Assembly (NCBI GenBank): GCA_035249175.1
Contig: DATFGT010000023.1
Location: forward strand, 1-16,828
Length of the DNA: 16,828 bases
Direction of reading: 5' to 3'
Origin: 66-474 sp035249175
GTDB taxonomy: Bacteria; Pseudomonadota; Gammaproteobacteria; Xanthomonadales; Rhodanobacteraceae
The translations under genes and the position numbers were made by a program. Within the stretch, counting starts at the first letter, position 1, and the number at the start of each line of letters is the position of its first letter. Below are positions 6,530 to 12,724 of this stretch, piece after piece. The notes under the pieces are model-generated. The model was not told the origin of the DNA and searched no databases. It was given only the letters and a program-made list of their open reading frames with translations.

Positions 6530-6556
6530 AGACATATAGTAAAGACTTATATGTCT
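6530..6556. promoter_or_regulatory. inverted repeat, candidate operator of the 5144-6473 operon
   Basis: Perfect 9-bp arms AGACATATA (6530-6538) and TATATGTCT (6548-6556) are separated by 9 nt, so half-site centres are 18 bp apart (near two helical turns). The site lies 57 nt upstream of the secreted protein's ATG and is strikingly A/T-rich for this genome. On the minus strand it overlaps a possible -10 (TATATG, 6532-6537). The leader downstream also holds a small hairpin (6502-6517, ATGGCG-TAGT-CGCCAT). A dimeric regulator, plausibly the operon's own SufR-like protein, could bind here; that link is inferred. Confidence 0.6.
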
Positions 6557-6598
6557 AAAGCAGGTATATGAAGATATCCTGTGCCATCTGACGGGCCT

Positions 6599-7189
6599 TC
6601 AGGGCTTCTGGAAGCGCGGCATCGCGTCGCGCAAGGCCATCAGGCGTTCCATGGGATCGGTGACTTCCAGCAAATGCTGGCGCTCGGCATCAACCAATGG
6701 CAGCAGTTCCGCCAGCCGAAACCCGACCCAACTGGCATCGTCATAATGTTCGCGCGGACCGTTGCGCCATGACAATCCGGCCTGATCGGCCAAGCGTTCC
6801 AGAATGGCCGGCAGCAGCGAGAACTCGATCGGCACCGGCACAACGGGTTCATCTGGCCATTCACGCACTTCGCCGATCACGAGACCGTTGCCGCGGATGC
6901 GCGATTTCTGCACCCGAAAGCGCGCGCCACCGGTGACGCTGATGCCCAGCAGTCCGTCGGGCAACGTGTCGAAATCCACGATTCTGGCCAGCGTGCCGAC
7001 CGCGGCGGGCAACGCGGGAGCGCCGGCTTCCTGGCCTTCCATGATCAGGCACACGCCGAAGCCGCGGCCACCGCGCGCGCACTCGCGCACCATGTCGAGA
7101 TAGCGCGCTTCGAAAATACGCAGGCCGAGCGTGCCGCCCGGAAACAGCACGGCGTTGAGCGGGAATAACGGGATTTCGTGGCGCTTCAC
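6599..7189 (-). CDS. LON substrate-binding domain protein
   Basis: This 196-residue protein consists of the LON N-terminal (PUA-like) domain alone, without the AAA+ and protease domains of Lon. The signature is the opening IPLFPLNAVLFPGG and the FEARY motif (26-30), followed by GFGVCLI, VGTLARIVDFDTLPDG and a helical C-terminal half ending in TDPMERLMALRDAMP. Stand-alone LON-domain proteins are common in proteobacteria and are thought to bind peptides or proteins; no defined role is known. Translation starts at GTG (7187-7189), 9 nt after the mpl stop, without a good Shine-Dalgarno, so coupling to mpl is likely. It is the last gene of the adk operon. Confidence 0.92.
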   Translation of the reverse strand: MKRHEIPLFPLNAVLFPGGTLGLRIFEARYLDMVRECARGGRGFGVCLIMEGQEAGAPALPAAVGTLARIVDFDTLPDGLLGISVTGGARFRVQKSRIRGNGLVIGEVREWPDEPVVPVPIEFSLLPAILERLADQAGLSWRNGPREHYDDASWVGFRLAELLPLVDAERQHLLEVTDPMERLMALRDAMPRFQKP

Positions 7190-7198
7190 GCCCCGAGT

Positions 7199-8560
7199 CT
7201 AGCCGGCTCGCAGCGCTTCCAGAAAACGCCGCGGCGCATTTTCGAAGCCCCCGTTCGACATGAAGACCACGTGGTCGCCGGCGCGCACTCGCAGTCGCAA
7301 CGCAGCGACCAAGGCATCGACCGATGCGGCAGCGGATCCGCGACCAGCCAGTGCGGTGATCACGCGTTGTGCATCCCATGGCAATTCGGGCCGGCGCAGC
7401 AGCACCACCGCATCGGCATCGCCCAGTGACGGGGCAAGCGCCGCCGCGTGCGCACCGGCACGCATGGAATTGGAACGTGGTTCCAGCGCAACCAGGACGC
7501 GCGCATTGCCGACCTTCGCACGCAGGCCGGCGAGCGTGGTCGCGATCGCGGTGGGGTGGTGCGCGAAGTCGTCGTACACGTGCACGCCATTTACGTCGCC
7601 CAGCAATTCCATCCGCCGTTTCACGCTTTCGAATGTCGCGAACGCGGGGAGCAGCGAGCGCGGATCGACGCCCGCGGCATTCGCCACAGCCAGGGCAGCC
7701 AGCGCGTTCATCACATTGTGGCGACCCAGCAAATTCCAGTGCACTTCGCCGATGGCTTCAGTCTTGCGCGTCACCACGAACGCCGAACCATCCGCCTCGA
7801 TCATCCGCGCGCGCCATTCGCCCACATCGACGCCGAAGGTTTCCACCGGCGTCCAGCAACCCATCGCCAGCACCTCTGCAAGGCGTGGGTCCTCGGCATT
7901 GACGATCAGGCGACCGTTGCCGGGCACGGTTCGCACAAGATGGTGGAACTGGCGTTGGATCGATGCCACGTCGGGAAAGATGTCGGCGTGGTCATATTCC
8001 AGATTGTTGAGGACCGCGACGCGTGGCCGGTAGTGCACGAACTTCGAACGCTTGTCGAAGAATGCGGTGTCGTATTCGTCGGCTTCTATCACGAACGGCG
8101 CTGCGCCTCCGCCTGACCTCGCCGATACCCCGAAATTCCCGGGTACGCCGCCGATCAGGAAGCCCGGCGCCAATCCCGCCGCGTCCAGGAGATGGGCCAA
8201 CAGGCTGGTGGTGGTGGTCTTGCCGTGGGTGCCCGCCACGGCAAGCACCTCGCGACTGCGCAACACATTCTCGCCCAGCCACTGCGGGCCGGAGATGTAC
8301 GGCAAGCCGGCATCCAGCATGTACTCGACCGAAGGATTGCCCCGCGACAAGGCGTTGCCGACCACCACGAGATCGGGCGCGGACTTCAGATGATCGGCCG
8401 ACCAACCTTCCTGCAACGCGATGCCCAGCGCGCGCAACTGGTCGCTCATCGGCGGATACACGTTGGCGTCGGAACCTTCCACTTCGACGCCCAGCTCACG
8501 CGCCAGCGCGGCGATGCCGCCCATGAAGGTTCCGCAGATGCCGAGGATGTGGATGCGCAT
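7199..8560 (-). CDS. mpl: murein tripeptide ligase (Mpl)
   Basis: Mpl attaches the recycled tripeptide L-Ala-gamma-D-Glu-meso-DAP to UDP-N-acetylmuramate, feeding old cell-wall peptide back into synthesis in the cytoplasm. The 453-residue protein matches E. coli Mpl (457 residues) across its length: MRIHILGICGTFMGG, GSDANVYPPMS, the P-loop AGTHGKTTT (109-117), GGVPGNFGVSA, IEADEYDTAFFDKRSKF, NNLEYDHADIF and VYDDFAHHPTAI. The ATG at 8560 is fixed by this conserved N-terminus. It starts 9 nt after the membrane-protein gene stop, without a clear Shine-Dalgarno. The MurC-like alternative is excluded by the Mpl-specific N-terminus. The amidase genes usually linked to recycling are not in the window. 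Confidence 0.97.
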   Translation of the reverse strand: MRIHILGICGTFMGGIAALARELGVEVEGSDANVYPPMSDQLRALGIALQEGWSADHLKSAPDLVVVGNALSRGNPSVEYMLDAGLPYISGPQWLGENVLRSREVLAVAGTHGKTTTTSLLAHLLDAAGLAPGFLIGGVPGNFGVSARSGGGAAPFVIEADEYDTAFFDKRSKFVHYRPRVAVLNNLEYDHADIFPDVASIQRQFHHLVRTVPGNGRLIVNAEDPRLAEVLAMGCWTPVETFGVDVGEWRARMIEADGSAFVVTRKTEAIGEVHWNLLGRHNVMNALAALAVANAAGVDPRSLLPAFATFESVKRRMELLGDVNGVHVYDDFAHHPTAIATTLAGLRAKVGNARVLVALEPRSNSMRAGAHAAALAPSLGDADAVVLLRRPELPWDAQRVITALAGRGSAAASVDALVAALRLRVRAGDHVVFMSNGGFENAPRRFLEALRAG

Positions 8561-8569
8561 GGCCGCGAT

Positions 8570-9136
8570 TCAGGCCACGCCGATCGCGCCCGCCGTCAGC
8601 GCGGCGACGATCACGTTGACGAACAGCAGCAGCAGGAATACCAGCACGCCGCCGGCCACCGGAATTTCCAGCGACCGCCGCAGGATGCCGACCCAGGCGC
8701 AGAACTGCCAGATCACCAGCGCTGCGATCGCCAACATCACCGGCACCTGATGGCCGGTCACCACCGGCAGGTGTCCCGGCGCGGCCATCATCTGTTGCTG
8801 CCATGCCTTCACCGGAAGCAGCAGCGTCAGCACATTCTTCGCCAGTCCGAACAGCAGATAGACCGCCGCCAGCGCAGTCGCCGTCTGCACGAAACGTTCC
8901 GGCTTGCCGGTGCCGCGCAGCAACAGGAACACCAGCCAGACCATCGCCAACCCGCCGACGACGGCCCCGGCGATCAGCGCGCGCTGGACGCCATCGTGCA
9001 CATTGAACGCCACCTGCAGTGCACCACAGGCCACCAGCAGCGTGATCAGCAGTGGCTGCGAATACGGCACGTCCTCCGGACCGCGCCGGAACAGACAGAC
9101 ATCACGCAGGCTGGCGAGGAATGCGCCCAAGATCAC
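8570..9136 (-). CDS. five-TM inner membrane protein, Yip1-like layout
   Basis: The GTG at 9136 overlaps the adk stop as GTGA, giving a 188-residue protein. The longer frame starting at 9346 runs antisense-like through adk and its sequence before this GTG is arginine-rich shadow. After a short polar segment with FRRGPEDVPYS (16-26) there are about five hydrophobic segments: 27-44, 53-73, 85-108, 131-152 and 158-186. This N-terminal segment plus five-TM layout recalls Yip1-domain proteins, but no motif proves it. No catalytic residues stand out. The tight spacing between adk and mpl (4-nt overlap, then a 9-nt gap) suggests co-translation. The function is unknown; a role at the envelope beside Mpl is only suggested by context. 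Confidence 0.8.
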   Translation of the reverse strand: MILGAFLASLRDVCLFRRGPEDVPYSQPLLITLLVACGALQVAFNVHDGVQRALIAGAVVGGLAMVWLVFLLLRGTGKPERFVQTATALAAVYLLFGLAKNVLTLLLPVKAWQQQMMAAPGHLPVVTGHQVPVMLAIAALVIWQFCAWVGILRRSLEIPVAGGVLVFLLLLFVNVIVAALTAGAIGVA

Positions 9137-9714
9137 GCGCTGGTGGCCGCGCGTGCCCGCAGCGCGGCCAGCACACGATCGCCAATCGCCTCGATCGCGC
9201 CGACGCCGTCGACCTCGGTCAGCAGTCCACGCTGCGCATAGAAATCCGCCACCGGCGCGGTCTGTTCCGCGTACACCGCAAGCCGCTTGCGCACGGTTTC
9301 CGGATTGTCGTCGGCGCGGTGTTCCTGCTCGAAGCGGATCTCGCAACGCTTGACGATGTCCCCGTCGGGCACGTTCAACTTCACCACCGCATCCAGCGGC
9401 TGGCCAACGCGCGCGAGCAAGCCATCCAACGCATTCGCCTGCGCGAGGTTGCGCGGATAGCCATCCAGGATGAAACCCGGCCGGGTGTCCGGCTGCGCGA
9501 GACGTTCTTCCAGCAGGCCCAGCACGATGTCGTCGGAAACCAGTTGCCCGGCTTCCATCACGGCCTTGGCTTTCAGGCCGAGCGGCGTGCCGGCCTTGAC
9601 GGCCGCGCGCAGCAGGTCACCGGTGGAGATGTGCGCCAGCCTGAGTTCCACCTTCAACCGTTTGGCTTGGGTGCCCTTGCCCGATCCGGGCGCGCCGAGC
9701 AATACGATGCGCAT
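9133..9714 (-). CDS. adk: adenylate kinase, short-LID form
   Basis: Adenylate kinase interconverts ATP + AMP and 2 ADP in the cytoplasm. The 193-residue protein has the P-loop GAPGSGKGT (7-15), the AMP-site ISTGDLLRAAV (29-39), FILDGYPRN (81-89) and RKRLAVY (142-148). The LID is much reduced: only about eleven residues (125-136, CEIRFEQEHRAD region) replace the roughly 38-residue LID of the 214-residue E. coli enzyme, and there are no zinc cysteines. Short-form Adk is also known from Xanthomonas. The ATG at 9714 is chosen because AAGGAG lies 6 nt before it and the P-loop must start near residue 7; the track-length extension to 9798 has no conserved sequence. It heads an operon of adk, a membrane protein, mpl and a LON-domain gene. 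Confidence 0.97.
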   Translation of the reverse strand: MRIVLLGAPGSGKGTQAKRLKVELRLAHISTGDLLRAAVKAGTPLGLKAKAVMEAGQLVSDDIVLGLLEERLAQPDTRPGFILDGYPRNLAQANALDGLLARVGQPLDAVVKLNVPDGDIVKRCEIRFEQEHRADDNPETVRKRLAVYAEQTAPVADFYAQRGLLTEVDGVGAIEAIGDRVLAALRARAATSA

Positions 9715-9977
9715 CGTGTCTCCTTCGTCGACCCGCAGACGCGGAAAAGCTGGATAACCGGCTGCGCTCGGCAGCTTGCACGACGGCGGTGCCCGCAATG
9801 CTCACGTACTGGCGTGTACGCTCCGCTTGCTGTGCTCCGGCGTTACGCAATCTGCCTTCGCTCACGACGGTTCTTCAGCGTTTCCCTGCGGCGCCTTCAT
9901 TACAAATTGCCAATGACGGGTTACGCTAACGGCCGCGCAACCACCCCGTCAACGCCGCGCCAGGAAGGGAACCCCGC
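9715..9977. other. divergent adk/pfp intergenic region
   Basis: These 263 nt lie between the divergent adk and phosphofructokinase starts. They include a dyad CGTAC-N6-GTACG (9805-9820) and two copies of CACGACGG (9779-9786, 9864-9871). No clear sigma-70 promoter stands out; a weak TTACAA (9900-9905) with TACGCT (9922-9927) faces pfp. No convincing small gene is present. The block 9800-9890 resembles a dispersed intergenic repeat, but this needs a genome-wide search. Confidence 0.35.
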
Positions 9978-11264
9978 ATGCACGCGACCCCGAAAACGAC
10001 AGGCCCGGCAACACCGGGCAAGCTATTGTACGCGCAGTCCGGTGGAGTCACCGCCGTGATCAATGCAACCGCCGCCGCGGTGGTCGAAACATGCCGCAAA
10101 CACAAGGTTACGGTTTATGCGGCGCGCAACGGCATCCTCGGCGCGCTGCGCGAGGATCTGATCGACACCACGAAGGAATCGCCGGCTGCGATCCGCGCGC
10201 TCAAGCACACGCCCGGCGGCGCATTCGGCTCGTGCCGGGTGAAGCTGAAATCGCTGGAAGACGATCGCGCGCGCTACCAGCGCCTGATCGAGGTGTTCCG
10301 CGCCCACGACATCCGTTGGTTCCTCTACAACGGCGGCAACGATTCGGCCGATACGGCATTGAAGCTGTCGAAGCTCGGCAAGGCCATGGGCTATGACGTC
10401 CACTGCATAGGGGTGCCGAAAACCGTCGACAACGATCTTGCCGTCACCGACTGTTGCCCCGGCTTCGGTTCGGTCGCGAAATACACGGCCGTTTCCTTGC
10501 GCGAATGCGCGCTGGACGTGATGTCGATGATGGACACCTCGACCAAGGTATTCGTGATGGAGGTGATGGGCCGCCACGCGGGCTGGATCGCCGCCTCCGC
10601 GGGTCTCGCGGGCGAACACAAGGACGATGCCCCGCACATCATCCTGTTTCCCGAATTGGAATTCGACCCGGAGAAATTCCTGGCGCGCGTGCGCGGAATC
10701 GTGGATCGCGTGGGCTGCTGCGTGGTCGCGGCGAGCGAAGGCATCAAGTACGCGGACGGCAAGTTCGTCGCCGACGCGCACGCCGGCACCGACGCGTTCG
10801 GGCACACGCAATTGGGGGGCGTCGCGCCCGCGCTGGCCGGCATGGTGCGCGACAAATTGAATTTCAAGACCCACTGGGCGATGCCGGATTACCTGCAGCG
10901 CTCGGCACGGCACATTGCATCAGGGGTCGACGTGGAACAGGCGCTTGCCGTGGGCGAAGCTGCGGTGGAACTGGCGCTGACCGGCGAGAACGCGGTGATG
11001 CCGGTCATCACGCGCACGTCCGATTCACCGTATCGCTGGAAAATCGAGACGGCGAAGTTGGAGAAGATCGCCAATCGCGAGAAGAAATTGCCAAGATCTT
11101 TCATCGCAAAGGATGGCTTTCACATCACCGCCGCCGCGCGCAAATACCTGTTGCCGCTGATCCGCGGCGAAGCGCCGCCACCTTACGGCAAGAATGGATT
11201 GCCGGAATACGTGACGCTCGGAAACACCCCCGTGAAGGCGAAGCTTCCGCCATTTGCCGGGTGA
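9978..11264 (+). CDS. pfp: 6-phosphofructokinase, pyrophosphate-dependent type
   Basis: This enzyme phosphorylates fructose 6-phosphate reversibly with PPi instead of ATP, in central glycolysis. The 428-residue protein has NGGNDSADT (118-126): the Asp at position 122 replaces the second glycine of the ATP-type GGDGS. It also has PKTVDND (147-153), whose lysine replaces the glycine of the ATP-type PGTIDND. Both substitutions are the known PPi signatures. MEVMGRHAGW (194-203) binds the sugar phosphate. An oddity is N121, where most enzymes have a metal-binding aspartate (GGDD). The ATG at 9978 has GGAAGGGA about 8 nt before it. The gene lies 1.5 kb from an H+-pyrophosphatase gene, so PPi use and PPi-driven proton pumping are encoded close together. 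Confidence 0.94.
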   Translation: MHATPKTTGPATPGKLLYAQSGGVTAVINATAAAVVETCRKHKVTVYAARNGILGALREDLIDTTKESPAAIRALKHTPGGAFGSCRVKLKSLEDDRARYQRLIEVFRAHDIRWFLYNGGNDSADTALKLSKLGKAMGYDVHCIGVPKTVDNDLAVTDCCPGFGSVAKYTAVSLRECALDVMSMMDTSTKVFVMEVMGRHAGWIAASAGLAGEHKDDAPHIILFPELEFDPEKFLARVRGIVDRVGCCVVAASEGIKYADGKFVADAHAGTDAFGHTQLGGVAPALAGMVRDKLNFKTHWAMPDYLQRSARHIASGVDVEQALAVGEAAVELALTGENAVMPVITRTSDSPYRWKIETAKLEKIANREKKLPRSFIAKDGFHITAAARKYLLPLIRGEAPPPYGKNGLPEYVTLGNTPVKAKLPPFAG

Positions 11265-11300
11265 TCGAATCGGCTGCGCCGCGCTGGCACGAGTTTGCGG

Positions 11301-11660
11301 TCAACCTGCGATCCACGCCTTCGCCGCGGCAACTTGATCGCTGGAGAACACCTTTACCTCAAGCCCCGGAACAAGGCGCCCGGTGACAGCGGTGATCTTC
11401 GCCAACCAGGGCTCGTCGGTCACGATCGCTTCCTTTTCGTAACGGTCCCATTCCGCGAACCCCATTTTCAGATCCTCGAAAAAGGCTTCCACCGCGATGC
11501 CCGCGAAGGAAGGCACTTCCGCGTAAACCCTGAGTTTGCGATGGCGGGCGAGCTTCTCCTTGCACGCATCCGCGATCTGATCCATGTCGGCGGTTTCGAT
11601 CCAGCCATCGATATTGATGCCGATCACATTGTCCGTGTCGAACGGAATGAAGGTGATCAT
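11301..11660 (-). CDS. SpoIIAA-like STAS-fold protein
   Basis: This 119-residue cytoplasmic protein matches the SpoIIAA-like (DUF3478) family: MITFIPFDTDNVIGINIDGW opening, a helix TADMDQIADACKEKLARH, then RVYAEVPSFAGIAVEAFFED and the closing VKVFSSDQVAAAKAWI. STAS-fold members of this type lack a known partner kinase. I see no SpoIIAB or anti-sigma gene nearby, so no regulatory role can be claimed. The ATG at 11660 has AAGGAG 7 nt upstream; the in-frame extension to 11696 adds only arginine/alanine-rich residues. It is convergent with pfp, only 36 nt from its stop, and no terminator is visible between them. Confidence 0.85.
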   Translation of the reverse strand: MITFIPFDTDNVIGINIDGWIETADMDQIADACKEKLARHRKLRVYAEVPSFAGIAVEAFFEDLKMGFAEWDRYEKEAIVTDEPWLAKITAVTGRLVPGLEVKVFSSDQVAAAKAWIAG

Positions 11661-11734
11661 CGCCTTTCTCCTTGCGGCTGCAAGCAACCGTGGCAAAAAG
11701 CGATGAATTCGCAGTGAATGAAGCTGCCCCGCGA

Positions 11735-12562
11735 TTAACCCGCGCCAAACAGTTCGTTCAAATCGGCGTGCGTCGCATTGTCGGCAAAACCGTCGAAGCG
11801 ACCTTCGGCCAGTTCACGCGCCACGCGCAGAAGACCGCCCCATGCGGCGCCGGCCAACGCGCCGCCGACGCTGACGCGGCGCACCCCGAGTTTGGCAAGA
11901 TCGTCCAATGTGTACGGCGCGGGACGACCCACCAACACGTTGACGGGTTTGGGCGCGACGGCTGCGACGATGGCCTTGATCTGGTCGGGTGTGCCCGCGC
12001 CAGGCGCGTACAGGCAATCGGCACCGGCTTCTGCGTAGGCACGCAGACGCTTCAACGATTCGTTCAACGGATCGGCGTGGCCGACCAGGAAACACTCGGC
12101 GCGGCCGATCAGCATCACGTCTTGGCCGGAAGCGTCGATCGCGGCGCGCGCGGCGCGCATGCGCGCGACCGCTTCGTCGAAGTCGTACAACGGCTGCGAG
12201 GCGTCACTGGTGGAGTCCTCGATCGACAAGCCGGCTACGCCGGTTTCGATGCAACGGCGCACGTTTTTCTGCAAACCATCGATGTCGCGCGCGTGGCCGT
12301 CCTCGAAGTCCGCATTGACCGGCAGGCCGGTGGCTTCGACGATTTCACGGCAATGCGCCAGAACTTCGTCCACATCCGGCGCGTGGTCGGGTTTCGCCTG
12401 CGACCAGGCAAACCCGGAACTGGTGGTCGCCAGCGCCTTGAAGCCCAATTTTTCCAGCGCACGGGCGGAGCCGATATCCCAGGGGTTCGGGATAAGGACG
12501 CAACCGGATTCGTGCAGCTTGCGGAAGGCCGCACGGCGTGCGACATAACGATGGTCGGTCAT
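11735..12562 (-). CDS. isocitrate lyase/PEP mutase superfamily protein
   Basis: This 275-residue protein is a TIM-barrel member of the isocitrate lyase/phosphoenolpyruvate mutase superfamily, whose enzymes make or break C-C or C-P bonds next to a carboxylate. Landmarks are LIPNPWDIGSARALEKLGF (23-41), TTSSGFAWS, the metal-binding NADFEDG (83-89), GLSIEDST (111-118) and GRAEC (153-157). The KKCGH-type catalytic cysteine loop of isocitrate and methylisocitrate lyases is absent; after IEDS comes only TSDASQPLYDF. It is therefore not a glyoxylate-cycle enzyme, and I assign no substrate. The ATG at 12562 has AAGGG about 10 nt before it; the extension to 12619 is not conserved sequence. A -10-like TAAAAT lies at 12607-12612 on the minus strand. 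It is divergent from hppA. Confidence 0.88.
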   Translation of the reverse strand: MTDHRYVARRAAFRKLHESGCVLIPNPWDIGSARALEKLGFKALATTSSGFAWSQAKPDHAPDVDEVLAHCREIVEATGLPVNADFEDGHARDIDGLQKNVRRCIETGVAGLSIEDSTSDASQPLYDFDEAVARMRAARAAIDASGQDVMLIGRAECFLVGHADPLNESLKRLRAYAEAGADCLYAPGAGTPDQIKAIVAAVAPKPVNVLVGRPAPYTLDDLAKLGVRRVSVGGALAGAAWGGLLRVARELAEGRFDGFADNATHADLNELFGAG

Positions 12563-12652
12563 TTTTGTTAGTCCCTTCGGATCGCGGCGTGCGCCCGGGA
12601 CCCCGCATTTTAAGCTCATCGAGCTGCCACGATGAAACGGCTCAGCGCCTAC

Positions 12653-12680
12653 TGGTCAGCCGCGGGACCCCCGCTATACT
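12653..12680 (+). promoter_or_regulatory. hppA promoter
   Basis: TGGTCA (12653-12658) and TATACT (12675-12680) are spaced 16 nt apart, 45 nt upstream of the hppA ATG. The -10 sits in the loop of a 5-bp dyad CCCGC-TATACTT-GCGGG (12670-12686), which could be a binding site or incidental in this GC-rich sequence. An AAGGGG (12711-12716) serves as ribosome site. Confidence 0.6.
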
Positions 12681-12724
12681 TGCGGGAATGCCCGTTGCGG
12701 GTTTGCGCTGAAGGGGTTGTCCCA

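Noticed and set aside
8192..9241. Plus-strand frame (349 codons) opposite mpl, the membrane-protein gene and adk
   Set aside because: The sequence is rich in H, Q and R, without domain motifs, and runs across three well-supported minus-strand genes.
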